From contig CM060731.1 of assembly GCA_030704615.1 (NCBI GenBank), positions 61,482,756-61,546,755 of the forward strand: a stretch of 64,000 bases of DNA. Direction: 5' to 3'. Source of the DNA: Takakia lepidozioides. Lineage: Eukaryota; Streptophyta; Takakiopsida; Takakiales; Takakiaceae. Position numbers and translations under genes: made by a program. Below, piece after piece: positions 1 through 13,333 of this stretch (positions within the stretch are counted from its first letter, which is position 1; each line of letters starts with the position of its first letter). Below the pieces are notes generated by a model. That model did no database searches and was not told the DNA's origin. It was given only the letters and a program-made list of their open reading frames with translations.

Positions 1-169
1 ATAATAGGGGAGAAGTAACAGGAAGTGTAAACGCATGGGAGCAATAACAAGGGAACATGAGAGCGACGTTGCAGGAACAAGGGAGCAAAGGCATGGGAAC
101 ATGGAGTGGAACGTGGGCTTCGGGAAAGGGCGTGAAGCACAATGGAACCACTCGACTGGAAAGGGTGGG

Positions 170-259
170 GATTTGACTGCGGGCCCACGTGGGGCCTCTC
201 CGGCTAACTCAGGTGATCGGCAAGGCTTGCATGCGCGCATTCAACTCCCATCCTATGTC
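170..259 (+). repeat. Dispersed repeat, copy 1
   Basis: The block begins GGGGATTTGACTGCGGGCCC and ends CAACTCCCATCCTATGTCTA. The same beginning and ending occur on the minus strand at 26218-26286, with a shorter middle. Both copies stop at the same TATGTCTAG end, as expected for the terminus of one mobile family. The family itself is not recognised. Confidence 0.6.
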
Positions 260-798
260 TAGTGTAGCATTTCTTTTAAGGTATTTACATTGTAGTCATT
301 GTAGCACAAGTGTCATCCATGAGAACCTTAGAGGAGCACGAATGGCGCTTGTACAAAACACATAGTCGAAATTGCTGGCGATAATATGAGATTTTGAATG
401 GGTGTTGGGCGAATGAACCTAAAACCTAGTAGACTTGCTGAGGCGAATAACCCAGAATTGACATAGCAAATCTGAGGCTCTCAACATGGAGACTAGGCTG
501 GCAAATACCACCAAAAAAAATGAATAAGTGACATTTTCATTCTGTTTTTGTAAACCTCTGCCACCCTTTTGATTATCATCCTCCTCTACAGTCACCCTTT
601 TGCCCTCCTCCGCGGCCACCTTTTTCATATTTAGGAACTTTATCATCCAAACCAGGTTGCTATCGAAAAAATACTGAGGTGTTAAGAATTGTACACCAAG
701 TCAAATGGCTACCTAGGGAGTTTTCTACAGCTAAGCTTCCCATATACATGTTGCTAATTTTCCACTACAAAGTGTATCTATATAGACTATACTTACCA

Positions 799-826
799 AT
801 ATATATACACATATATATATATATGT
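799..826. repeat. AT-rich dinucleotide microsatellite
   Basis: A run of alternating A and T interrupted by a short CAC, about 28 bases long, lies upstream of RTEL1. It is simple-sequence DNA with no coding potential. Confidence 0.8.
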
Positions 827-2368
827 GACAAAATGGGCAGCATAGCTGGCTCCACGTCCTCCCACCAACTCGAAACAGGGCGATGTCTTGTTGGTGGTCG
901 GTGGGATCTTTGGCTCCTCTATTGTAAATTGCCTTCATTCAATATGGCCCTATGTGCCCCCCTCCTACTGCCCCTCTGGCGAATGGTGGACCCACCAATC
1001 AGATTTTGGCGAAAAGTTTGCATTTTTCAGCCTCATTTCCCTTTGCCCCTGTCCGCCATGTCCGCCAAGACGTGGCGAGGTCGAAATCTGGCGATTATTC
1101 GCCACTAAAAGAATGGCCGGTCTAGTGCTTTCTGCAAATCCTTTCCGCTAGTTAATGTGAGCACTAGATGACGTGGCACTTGGAATTTCTAACCTAAAAT
1201 GAAGACCATCTGGAGCGTTGGATGTGGAAAGCGAATTAGCCATTCAAAAGCCATCCCGCGCTTTCCTGTATGCTTGCTGCACAAGGCTGCCTTTGGGAGA
1301 GAGAGAGGAGATGAGCAATCTGCTGCATGGCATGATCGGACACTTCATACCCATTGCCTCGTCTGGAATTGCAAGGGGGAAGGTTTGTGATTCATCTACA
1401 TGCATGCAAAAAACGCATGTGCAAACTGTGAGATAGGGGGATGCAATCTGTGAGTATGTTCATCGGGAAGAGATGGGAGTTTGAGAATTTGGTCCGATGC
1501 CTACGACATGAGTTGTGCAGTATGTTAGCATTGAGTACAGATTCTTACTTGCAATCGCTCAATCCGCTCAGCTGCAACAATATGACAACTTCTGCTTGGA
1601 TAGTGACTGAAATGAGAAGCTGCATGATTTGATGGGCCTGGTATGAGTTATTAGTTATTACGTGGCCTAGCCCACCCGATTCGGGCGGTGACAAATTCCT
1701 GTAGCCGGGACAAACAACTGTGTCTGCCTATCTCAGCACTTGTTTCATCTGGCTGCATTGTAGCCTTTCATTCTCTGGTTGTAGGAGCGAATGTGATTGT
1801 ATAATGGGTTTGCGATTGAACAAGCATCCATCATGTGACAGTAGCTGGTTCTGTCATGGTAAGATTGCTCCCTTTGCACCTGGTAGGGTTTTTAAAACGT
1901 TTGAAGCCTTCGGAGGCATCATGAGCACCGTGCAATTGCCAAAACGAAGCGACACTTGCGACACTTTCTTAACTTCAAAACTTCTGGCAACCTGTCAGCT
2001 CGGCGGTCTGGAAATTTAACCCCCGCTGGTTTCCCCTACTTTTGGTTGAAACTAATTTTTTTCCGGTCTGTGATATGTGTTGTCTACATGCAAGAGTTAG
2101 TCCAGTTGTGTAGCCTCATTTCCTAAACCTTGCGCAATAATTCCACTTCAGATACGTTAATGAATATGCGACACATGAAGGAAAATGCTGTTTTGTATCA
2201 TGTTTGTGTCTTCTACCATCCCGCGGGGAAGAACTGGGTCTCAGGAGTGGAGAGTTGATGCAGAGAGGAGGCCGGGCCGAATGGACGAGCTGATTCGAAT
2301 GAACAGATTGACTTGAGGTGGTACAGGGATCCTGAAGCAATATGTTAGAGACAAATTAAAGGAGAACC

Positions 2369-5300
2369 ATGCCCACATACACACTTGGCGGGATAACTGT
2401 TCAATTTCCACACGATGCCTATGACTGTCAGCTTGTGTACATGGAGCGCGTCATCTGCGCCCTTAAGCAGGTAACCTCACTCGGAGAGAGAAGAGAGAAA
2501 TGGAACGAAATGAAATGAAGCATTCACAGAAATCTCAAAAGAAAGCAGGGTACAAGAAACACTATCTATTTTGTCCACATTTTTCACAATTCTCTCATCG
2601 ATGTTGTAGAGCTTCACTAGTTCTCCACAATACATGAAGCCTGGTCTACTATTGAGAGTGGTTACCGGATGTGGTAGCCTTTTAAAAGACCTTCTTCAGT
2701 GTGCACATTTCTAGTCACTGTCTTTCTTTTCTCCAGGGCCGCAACGCACTGCTGGAGAGTCCCACAGGGACAGGCAAGACATTGTGCCTTCTGTGTGCGA
2801 CACTGGCTTGGCGTGACAGCCTTGCTTCATCTGCTCAGTCTGGAACGCAGTCTACACAACAGGCTGGGAGAGCTGGCAGCAGTAAGCCTGAGTTCAATCA
2901 ACTCCATCCCGATTCTTCATTGGAGTTATTGAATCCACGTTTACCAACCATTGTGTATTCATCCCGCACGCACAGCCAGCTCCAACAAGTTATTCGAGAG
3001 CTGAAAGCTACTGTGTACAGGTCTGTCAAATAATGTTCCATAGGAGCTTCATCCAGATTCAACTTAGGTCTACACATGGGTCAAGCCTCAAAAGTGCTTT
3101 TTATCAAGTCAAATTGCCAATGCCTACACATCTTTTTGGAACCAGATTTTTGTCAGTGCGTGGACTAGCAAGGTAGTCACTATGTTGTGTTTCTGTAACT
3201 AGGGACGACAGTTGTAGTCTTTGCTAACTTGGTTGCTGGGACATGCTGTTAATCTCTCTTCCTTCCAGATTTAGTGGCTGCTTCCCTGACAGCTATGATG
3301 TACTGTCCAGGCCAAAGATGGTGGTGCTTGGTTCCAGGGAGCAAATGTGTATACACAGTGAGGTACAAAGCATACGTGGAAGGGCTCAAAACCATGCCTG
3401 CCGTTCTCTTACTAAGGGCCGCTCTTGTGCTCACTATAACCGTGTGGCTGGTATGTACAATGTGCACCATTCCCCCAGTCTCTTATTACCTTTTGGCAGA
3501 AGAGTGACAAATGAATACGACAGACTCGTTCATTAGGTCTATCAGGTCATTGCATTGTACATTCTTTGTGTACATTCCAGATTCCTTGTACTTACATGCT
3601 GCTAAGGAGCGATATGGTATACAGCCATGCATTTTGAATGAAACAAATGAAATGAAATGAAATGAGATGGTAATGTCCACGGAAAGCTCAAAGAGCTTAT
3701 AGGACAAAATGAAAACATGAGAGAGGAAACAAAACCAGAGCCAAAAAAAGCAGCCCAAAAGCCTACTGCTTGAGGGATTGTCTAAGGGTCAAGGCCTCTT
3801 GCAGGTAAGCTGCCAAGCATTTCTGATCCTCATAGTGGAAGACTTCAGTGAGAGATTGAGTTCCGCGGAATAGACAGTGGAGTCTCCCACGGATCTTGTA
3901 ATACAGAGGGCAATAAAAGAAGAAGTGTTCTTCAGTTTCAATTTCCTGGTTGCGCCCAGTGCAAGCAAGGACAGAAGGCCAAGATGGTGATCAAGTCTAT
4001 GTGCAAAATAAGTTGATGGTGAAAGGTGTAGTGATAGACTAGCATTTATTACATCTAGTGGAAGCCTGGGGACCCAAACCAGAACAGATGATTAGCCTGA
4101 GGAAATTTCTTGGTAGGTCACTGGTATTGTCGCTTGCCTAAATGGATGCAGGTCTTTGGGTGCAGACTATGTAAAGGCCCATCCAAATCTTGGGGAGGAA
4201 CCCATAGATATCGAGGATCTGGTCACCATTGGCAGGACTGAAGGCCCGTAAGTATGCCAACTTCTCTAACAAGATGTGGCGATACATATCCATAACTGGT
4301 TTCCCTGATGTTGAACATGACTGTTTGACAACGTTCTTGCTTTGAGGTCCGTCGCTGGAGACAGTCCTTGGCTGTCACAAACATGTGAATAGAGTGGGGT
4401 CCACAGCCATGTAGTGGGCTCCCTCCAGTAGTGGGTTCACGACTTTGGGCATTGTTTTCAAAGAGGTTTTCTAGATAGAAAGACTAGCCTTTACAAATGC
4501 AGACAGAAATGTTTGGCTATCCTTGTGCCGTGCCCGTAGAACATGTGGGTTCCCTTTCCCCAGCTTGGTGGTATGGACAAAGGCAACCTGTTCCTTCTTT
4601 GAACTTTTGTTTATGGCCCGGCCCTCTAGCCATTCCTTGGCTTCATCAGCAGCTGTGAAGTTGTCCGTCATGAGAAGGGTCCAATTTACTGATTGATTGT
4701 TGTCGAATTTTGTAGCATAGAAGTACTTCTTGCAATTATATGCAAGTGTGTTTTTGCTCATCAAATCATGTGTTATGAATGCTTCTGGGCAGGTGTCCAT
4801 ACTTTCTCTCACGTGAGCTACACAACACAGCTGATATTCTATTTGTGCCATACAACTATTTGATTGAGAAAGAGAATCGCCGCTCTCTTAGTGGCATCTC
4901 ATGGGCCAATACCATCCTCATATTTGACGAGGCTCACAATCTGGCAAGATCCCTAACATTGCTGCATTTGAATTTGGACTACATTTTTATGACAAGGACT
5001 TGGGATTACTACAACTTGGAAAGTACTGTCCTGAGCTTTACTGACCATCCTTAGAGAGGCCCACACTCATGCAACACCTGCACATCCAAAAAACAATTAG
5101 CTGACTTGCCTCAAACAGATATATTTACTTATAAGTGCATGCTTTATCATGTTGCAGCCTTCAGACAGTACCTTTGGTGGAATGGTTTGGAGAAGCTGCT
5201 ATATGTTTGCATTATCCGTACCATCTCTGGAACAATTGAAGGAAACGATTAAATAGTCACAATGTCTGAATCAAATGGAGGACTGCCATCTTCCTTGCAG

Positions 5301-8300
5301 GAAGGCATTTGCGCTGATGCGGCATCCTTTGATTTACCAGCTGCCCATCTTACAGCTTGCATTGGAGAAGCAAAGCAGTGCGTGGATCTGGCTCTTGCAC
5401 GCAGGGGCAGTGACAATGCCGCTGATACATCTATAGACCCTGACAACTTTGCTGTCCTCAAAGGTATATTAGTGTTGCCATCACAAAAAAATTCTTATTT
5501 AGAAATTTCATGGCAGACCAATTCATAAAATTGCTGTGACCAGGTGTCTCTTTAAGTGAGCCCCACTACATTGGTTAGTAACTTGGATGATGACACGATT
5601 TATTTCTTGGTTTCTGAATGGTCTTAGACAACATGAGTAGTCACACATTTATTGAACTTGTCTTCAACTGATGAGTAGTCTGGTAGGCCTTCAGGGCTTG
5701 CATGTGCTAACTCTTTGACTTCGTATTTGAGCTGCAGCACTTCTGATGGAGCTGCAGAAAAAGATCAGCGAAATACCCATTGATTCAAGTGACCTTGGCT
5801 TCACACGGCCCGGCCCATATATCTACGAATTTCTAGCGGACATGAAAATCACGTATGAGACAGTCACCATGCTCATTGATACCATCGATCAAGCCACCAC
5901 CCTTCTTGAGGATGGTGAGCCCTTGATGAGCCCATATTGGTCATTTCAGCCTAGAACTTGAAATTGAGTAGAAGCCTCGCTAGACGTAGTTGCCTACCTG
6001 TTTGACAAATTTTCTCAAGCCCACAATGCCCAAAATGCATGTCCTGGTTAGGAACTGAGTCTCATCAATCTTCATGTTGTCCTCTTGTGTCAGAGGCAAC
6101 TACTGGAGCAGGGGGTGGGAAACAAAGGTCCAATACAGGAACCATGTATCGGCTGCAAGCTCTTCGGGATGCATTGCGCATTATTTTCCGGGACAATAAT
6201 GTGTCGCATGCCCCCTATTATCGGGTGAGGATTGTTCAATATTAACAAAGATAAATGGGACATTGGGTACAAAAGGTACCATTGTCCCCAACACCTAATT
6301 ACTTCATACCTCTATGTTGCCTGTTGCCCATGGTATAAGTAAGTTAACGAACTTAAAGGTTGGAATCACAACTGCGTTCCTGGGAGCACAACTCATTGAT
6401 GATGTTAGGAAAACCTCTTGTAACTCTTTATTGTATGGTTCCTCCTGCTTGGAAATGAGGTTGCCATTGTGAACTCTGTCCTGAACTCAATTTCCTTGCC
6501 TGTGCATCTGGCTCTGGTGGCCTAGTGTATTTGTCTGCCGCAAGAGGCATAAACATATTTGAGAAACAATTGGGCTCATCTCCTACTTGTAAATACTGTG
6601 ACAATATAGCTGCTGCTTGTGTTTGACAAACAAGTATGAGCGGTTGTTGTAGGTGCATGTCCATGAGCCTAGTAACAGGGATGGGGTTAAAGGAGCTCAG
6701 AAAGGTACCAGCTTTCTCCTACAGGATGAGATAGTAACTCTCTGGTTGTCTTTGTCGGAAAACTTGATTGCTGTGGCTAGTATACATTGACTTCAGTATT
6801 CTCAGTGTACGCCATTGCTTTGGTTTTAGTGTTCAATACATATGGAGTGTGATGGTAAGGATGTCAACTGCTTCACAAATCATGTTACACTTGTAAAATG
6901 AGAGAATGAAACCGCTAACATGGGGCTGATGGAAATTTGATGGTTTGGAACTAAACAGGGGGGAAAGGGGCACGAGTTCTGAGCTGGTGGTGTTTTAATC
7001 CTGGCATTGCCATGGAGGAGTTCTCTAAAATGGGTGTGCGTTCGGTAATTCTGACATCCGGCACATTAGCCCCACTTGACTCTTTTGCCAGCGAACTGAA
7101 CCTGTGCGGGCCCACACTTCTCACACTTTTACAATGAAATGGTGCATGGCAGAAAGGCGTAGTGTCTCAATGCAATATTTTCATCATATCATGAAGAAGT
7201 TGAGCTCAATAACAGCTATTGTGGACCATATTTTATGACATGGTACTCACTCTTACACATTCTACTGGCAGGCCTTTTCATGTGCGACTGGAGAATCCCC
7301 ATGTAATTGATGCAAATCAGATTTGGGTGGGTGTAGTCTCCATGGGACCCTCAGGACGACCCCTCAACTCCTCGTACCGCACCCGTGAGTCACTTGAATA
7401 CAAGCTTGAGCTTGGCAACACTATTGGTATGTTTTTGATGTTTGCCTCTCAAATAGTTGCCAAGAATGGAAATTTTCTTGTAGCACATGAGGTGCTACTG
7501 ATGTGTAATCTATAGAGACCGGAGCCAATTTTCTGGCAGCTCTAGTGGAGGCTCAACAGTGAACTAGTTCTTTGAGAAGTGGTCAGCCAATGGCGGGCTA
7601 CCTACATGTTTGTTGGGTTTTGATGCAAGAAGCAGAGGTCGGAAACTTTTAAGCTTATTCATGATGTCTTTTCTGGCATATTGAACGTCATGATAACTAA
7701 CTGACTGATGGTGCAGTTAATTTTGCGCGCATTGTACCTGATGGGCTTCTGGTGTTTTTCCCATCATACTATCTTCTGAACTCATGCATTGAAGCCTGGC
7801 AAACTCCGGTGAGTGTAAGTTTCGGTTGTTGTTATGGTTGATGACCTGGTTTAGTATCTTCAAATATCTATACACGCGTACCATATTCTTGGTAGTTGTT
7901 CCAAGGGACTGGTGATTGATTTCTGAATATCTGTTGGAAGATTAAGATTTCTGCGATACATCTATTGACTAGTTGTCAAAGTTATCTGCACTAAGTTACA
8001 ATCTAGCTTGCCATGTACAAGCTCCCTGAGATTTACTGTATTTCAGGGTCACTGGACCAGTCTGTGATCTAAAGTCCCATCGTTTAAAACGGCCTTGCTG
8101 TACCTTTTTCACCAAAGGGGCTTGTGGATTCTCTCGCAATAAGTCTAAGCAGGAGGGTGAATGCAGACATCTGCAGCAGTAGCCAGAATGAGCACTGTGT
8201 GGGAGCGAATCTGTAAACACAAGCAACCAGTTGTGGAGCCTCGTGAATCAGCACTTTTCAACCAGGCCAACGCGGTAAGCTTACTCACTGGACCTTTTGT

Positions 8301-11300
8301 TGCATTGCATCCTCTGAAAATTCCAGGGTTTTGCATTATCTGAAATAACAGGACTTATGCAAATGTGAATGCTCCTTTTTGGTAGTTGGTAATTCTACCA
8401 GCCCATGTGGTTTACGAAGAGAACAGGATGCCTGAAGGGAGGGTGGTGTACTTCTGTACTTCTTTATGTGCAGGATTTTTGCTCTAAGGTTAATGACCCC
8501 ACTTCTTCAGGGGCCATCTTCTTTGCTGTTTGTCGAGGCAAGGTCTGCCATGCCTCCTCTCCTCTTTCCTATTAGGGCAGTAGCATCTTGTGTGGTGTAT
8601 GTCTTTGTTGAGTATAGAGGAACAGTTGTCACATTAGAACAAAACAACTGGCAGAGGGATTATATTCTACTGTTTCTGCCTTGCTTTTCTTCATTGGACA
8701 GGTCTAATCATTAGACTTTTATTGCGGATGGAGCAAAATTAATTGGAAATTGTGTATTGAAACTCGTACTCTCATTTGAATTTAGTGCTCAGTGCTTGAT
8801 TCCTATTTAGGGCTTCCACTATTCTGGGTGTTTAAAGCTGTAGCAAGTGCTGCTCAAAAGCTTATGACTCTAAAGTGTTCGTCTTCTAAAGGATAATTAG
8901 GACTTGTGGGTACATCTGTGTAGGTGAGTGAAGGCCTTGATTTTGCAGATCGGATTGGACGAGCGGTTGTGGTCACCGGGATACCATTTGCCATGAAAAT
9001 GGATCCCAAGGTACTTCACTCTCTCACCTCGAGTCCTTGACAAAAAGTCCTTCCAGTCAGTAGTCTTCCATGTAAGTTGCATTGGCCAACCTAAAATAAT
9101 TCATCCATGTGATCAACATTTTGTTGATGGGAGTGGGACAGGTAAGGCTGAAACGCGAGTATTTGGATGAGCAACGGTTGCAAGCCTCAAATCACAAGGT
9201 AATTGGACTCCGGGTTTGTGGCATGGGCAGTCTGAAGGAAGGCTCAGTCAGGCTTTTCTTTCTTCACTTCCAGTTTGGTACTTTGTGGATATTTGTGTCA
9301 TCCTTTTTTTGAGTGTAAGCCTCTCAGCCTCGTCTTCCCTGTTGATCTCTTTGACATATAGTTTTGGAAATGATAGATATGCTTTATGTTCAAGATAGAA
9401 GGCCTCTCAAAGCTTTAATGTGGTTGGGTTCTGGGAGGTAAGCTTATCAATAACTTCTGCCAGGATCTGGGTTGAAGTTTTCCACTTCATCTTGCACGGG
9501 GTCTCTGCTTACCTGGACATTGTTCGCATCCACTCTATACCAGCAAATAGGTCTGGGAGGGTGGTGTGTAGCTCCTAGGATAGAAGAGTGTAAATTACTT
9601 TCGTGGATCTAAGCAGGTGCGCTTTTGGCTTTGTACTGCAGGTCTTAAAAGGGGAAGAATGGTATGTACACCAGGCCGCCCGCGCTGTGAACCAGGCTGT
9701 GGGGCGTGTGATCCGCCATCGCCACGACTATGGTGCTATTATTCTCTGTGATGAAAGGTTTAATAAACTCGATTTGGACCAGAAATAGATCATTCGATTG
9801 TCTCGGGCCTTCAGTTGTACGTTATGTAAAGTTGACATGTACAATAAGTCCACTAACTGCTTTTATATCAATAGTCGACTGGCATATTGTTCACACTAGC
9901 TACTTCTGTGATTGCTAAAACTTTGAACATGGTTTGCAGGTTTGGTCAAGCAGGGTCACAGAGTCAGATGTCTCTTTGGCTCAGACCCCATATTAAGGTG
10001 AGAAAATCAATCTGTTCTCCTCAAGGCTTGTCTTTTCCAGCAACAGGACAACCAGCTGTGGAAGCACCAGTGGAACAGTTGATGAGGATATGTACCTTCC
10101 TGACTTTCCTTTTGTAACTGGAGGTTGGCTTGATACATGGCATTTAGGAGAAATTTTATCTTTGAGAGTCTGAGCAAAGTTAGCCACATGTGGTTGTTGC
10201 TGGGGGAAATTGTAATATGAGGGTGTATTGCTGTTTGCTTCCTTGTCAGTCCGCCCCACTTGTTTTCTATTGAGGACTACATGTGCTTGTATGCAGTGTT
10301 ATTCCAAATTTGGGGATGCAGCATTCACTTTGACTCGCTTCTTCCGAGATAAAGCTGCTGCAGGAGGATCCTGTAAACCATCAATTACACCTGCCATCAC
10401 TCCAGGTTTGCTGCTTTTTGAGCTAGTAGTATTTATTTTTTTCCAACTCAATTCTGGTGCTGTTTTTGTCAGTTCTGAAATGCACTGTGCAGCTATCTCT
10501 TGAGTGATTGCCCACGCTCTCTGTGGGGGATGTCGCAGATGCCCCAGCTGTTGCACAACCGTTGATTTCGACCTACAGAGAGACAAAGACTTGTATTAGT
10601 CTACCTAGTGGCGATCCTCTCAAGTTTTTTCGCACAGATCATCTCCATGGTTTGAACCCTTTCCCCAGCAGCATCCCCTTGGGACATTCTGTCTGCAGTT
10701 ACTGCTGACCAACTTGTGTCCCATTCTAATCTGTTGGACCTCTCTGTTTGTTTCCTTTCATAGTCTCACAATGCACCACCAGCGGAGCAACCAATGAGAG
10801 CCATGGTGGGAGCGTTCACAGCGGCAAATCTACAGGGCCTTTGGTAACCACTTACTGTCTTCGTGATCTCATATGCAGTCTTCCTTGGCAAGTCATTATG
10901 GTTTGGTTTTTATTTTGCTATGTCTTGGGCTAGATTAGTTTGTCCCGGTCTCTTTTGGTAGTTGTGTGGATCTCATATGCTTTTTGTTTTTGTTTTGCAA
11001 TTTCTTGGGCCAGACTAGTTTGTACATGTGTAGTTTTTTGAAACCCTGTTTGATGATTCACAATGTTAACTTTTGTTTTGGGATTTGTAGGGTCCCCTCA
11101 TTTCTCCACGTTACCCAGGAACCACGGGGCCCACTTTGCCTCGGGAATCCCTGTCAGCAATGCTTGCAGCAAGCCGGCAGTCAAGAGGTAGTCAGCCACT
11201 CAGTTTGGCCATCACACCAGCCAATTGTGCAGTGGGTAGCACAGCTGGGGTTGTCCATGTGGTAGAGACCTCCGCTGCTATGAAAGGCTCCCTCTGCTCT

Positions 11301-13291
11301 TCAAAGAGAAATTTGAGGCCAAACTTGCATGGAAGAATAGATGAAGTGGGTACCGCCTCTTCTTCTCAAGCTGTGGCTGTGTCACAAAAGTCAAGTCCTC
11401 TGTTTACTTGCTCGACTGGGTCTTCCAGCCTTTGCTGTGAAGCAAATATGGTGTCCATTGGCAATGGAGACACGAGAAGCTGTGGAAATGAGCCTTCAAG
11501 GAAGGTCACAACAGATTGTAGTGAGTGTAAAGGTAAGTGATTGCTGGTTCATTGACCAGATTGACAGTCTTTTCTGGAGGAGAGGGGAAAGGGACAATGT
11601 CTCCGATCTTACCTAATTTTGCAACAAGTTTTCTTCTACTACTGACCGGACATCACCATGCCAGTAGGACCGACTGGAATACCCAAATGTAACGATCTGT
11701 TAGAGATAAGAGTCTGAGCTTGCTTTTGTTCCCGCAGGTGAGCAGATCACTGCGGGAAAGTCTTTACCAGTAGCAAGTACCTCAGTTGGTATTCATGGCT
11801 GGAAATCAAACAGTGGCAATGATGGAGGATCTGTTTCAATAAATTGTAAAAATGGTTCTGTTCTCACAAGCGACACCCAGGCCAAGGACATGCTACTGGC
11901 AAACTCTGTGGGTTCCCTGGGAGCTGACCCTACAGATGTGGTCTTCAAGGAGGAAAGGAAAAAAAGGAATGCTGCTGAGTTTTTAAAGCAGGTGGGACCT
12001 TTTGTCTGGCAAGTGTCTGTCTGGCTGCCTGGTCCTCTTGTGATCTCGATAACACATAACAGTGCCAGCCCTTCCACAAATACTCTTGAGAACCCATTAT
12101 CCTGATTGGGTTTAGCAGAGCTCACCTGAATCATTCACCATGGATAAATATATGCCATGGTGGTTTTAAGGTCCTGACAAGGTCCATGGGGGTTGGTAGC
12201 TCAATGGAACTATGCCCTGAGGGATGTGTCGTTGCCCATGTACACAGCAATGATCAAGTAATATTCTTCCTTCATCGTGTGTAACTTAACGAACCCTTTC
12301 TGCATGACTCTGGTGGGCAGGTAAAGGCACACCTGAGCGTTGGGGAGTACAAGGGATTTCTTGAGTGCATGCGGGGATTGAAGAGCCAGAGTATGAGTAT
12401 GAATAAGCTGCTGGAGCTTATTGCAAACCTCTTCTCTGCTCCTGAACGCCTCTTTCTTTTGTGCAGGTTTGCAAGTTTAATCCCCACTTTTACAGAGTTG
12501 TTTTGTACTTTAATTTGACGCTTGTTTGTGTTCAACAGTAGCTAAGTGTTGTGTCTGTGGAAATAGCTGAATGCAGCAAGGAATACCACTGAACAGGGCT
12601 CATTTTAGCTAGGATTATTTGCGGCAATACAAAGTTAGGACGAGGTGACTCTGCAGATCGGCTAAACCTCCTCTCATATATGAAATCAGGTGGTGCTCTG
12701 TAATAAATCAATGAGGTGTGGTGATATATTTCTTCACCCGTTTTTAGGTGGGCTTGAAGCTAAGATTCTTGCGGCCATTTGTGCAGTTTTGGAGATTTTG
12801 TGCCCAACCATCACCGACATCTGTACGATGAGCTGATGGCAGCAAAGCATGCTGAACATGGGCTTTTACCAGGTTCCAACCTGTACCCAACCTTCCACTG
12901 TTCCTTTCTTGCAAGCACAGTGAGGTAGCACAGTGAGGTAAAAGATCGTGCAGTGGGCTAAGTAAAGAGCTAGCAAGCTGGACTACAATCTTTTGAGTCC
13001 ATTTTTCACAGAACTGATTTATCCTGGATCTCCAGTGCTATGCATCAAGCATGTAATAGTATGGTGTGTTTGTGGGTTGCAGGTGAGAGCCCAATTAGTC
13101 AGACAGGAAGCAAACCTTCATTGCTTGGCTTCCCTTCCAGAAGCCGTAAAGTACCCATCACCAAAAGACCTGCTGGTTGTGAGCCAGCTGAAGGCGTTCC
13201 TCCTAAGCAAGGAAGGACAGTTTCTCCTACAGGTACCCACTTCTTTCCGTGCCCAGACCATAGTCAGTATCTGGTATTCTCTTTTCTCTAG
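2369..13291 (+). CDS. RTEL1: RTEL1-type Fe-S DNA helicase, 25 exons
   Basis: XPD-family 5'-3' helicase that in its family unwinds D-loops and protects telomeres; nuclear. Exons: 2369-2470, 2737-3020, 3311-3450, 4166-4247, 4793-4943, 5301-5463, 5738-5914, 6094-6224, 6653-6704, 6959-7103, 7272-7426, 7717-7808, 8167-8274, 8474-8542, 8924-9010, 9142-9198, 9642-9757, 9940-9997, 10297-10405, 10764-10843, 11091-11532, 11738-11991, 12321-12466, 12787-12872, 13083-13291. All phases agree and the sum is 1164 codons plus stop. Visible motifs: N-terminal [16 protein letters not shown], Walker [10 protein letters not shown] (exon 2), four candidate Fe-S cysteines (exons 3 and 5), FDEAHN (exon 5), [10 protein letters not shown] (exon 10) and [14 protein letters not shown] (exon 17). 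The C-terminus (exons 23-24) resembles the RTEL1 harmonin-like domain, with [12 protein letters not shown]. Intron 5 has a GC donor at 4944. The last exon border is uncertain: a donor-like CAG/GTACCC lies at 13232. Confidence 0.9.
3641..3665. repeat. AAATG-type microsatellite in RTEL1 intron 3
   Basis: Several tandem units of the five-base word AAATG occur next to the LINE relic in RTEL1 intron 3. A shorter related run is seen near 2508 in intron 1. This is simple-sequence DNA. Confidence 0.7.
3765..3975 (-). mobile_element. LINE reverse-transcriptase C-terminal relic in RTEL1 intron 3
   Basis: Read on the minus strand, this part of RTEL1 intron 3 gives an open stretch of about 70 codons with the zinc-knuckle-like tail seen at the end of many non-LTR reverse transcriptases. 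It contains [11 protein letters not shown]-like spacing, read here as [20 protein letters not shown], followed by an amphipathic helix. The same region of the LINE at 62134-63407 differs clearly, so this is another LINE family. No start codon or catalytic domain is present, and the fragment lies antisense to RTEL1. Confidence 0.6.
4471..4851 (-). other. Unexplained antisense open frame overlapping RTEL1 exon 5
   Basis: A 126-codon open frame on the minus strand fills much of RTEL1 intron 4 and runs into exon 5. Its middle part contains [20 protein letters not shown], which looks protein-like, but I recognise no family. It adjoins the intron that carries a LINE relic, so a decayed mobile-element coding region is the likeliest explanation. 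It is listed because it is long for chance, not because a function is seen. Confidence 0.25.
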
Positions 13292-13333
13292 CTGGTAAGA
13301 TGTGTGCCCTCAAGATGGCTGCTGCAAAGCGTG

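Larger units (their letters stand above)
1..2368. other. Upstream region without a recognised gene
   Basis: No convincing coding exon was found here. The stretch carries the first copy of a dispersed repeat (170-259) and an AT dinucleotide tract (about 799-826). The open frames present are short and show no conserved motif. The part next to position 2369 presumably holds the RTEL1 promoter and 5' leader, but I see no clear TATA element that fixes a start of transcription. Confidence 0.5.

Noticed and set aside
10508-10708. A possible extra RTEL1 exon ([20 protein letters not shown])
   Set aside because: Exons 10297-10405 and 10764-10843 already join in phase without it, and no good donor pair frames it.
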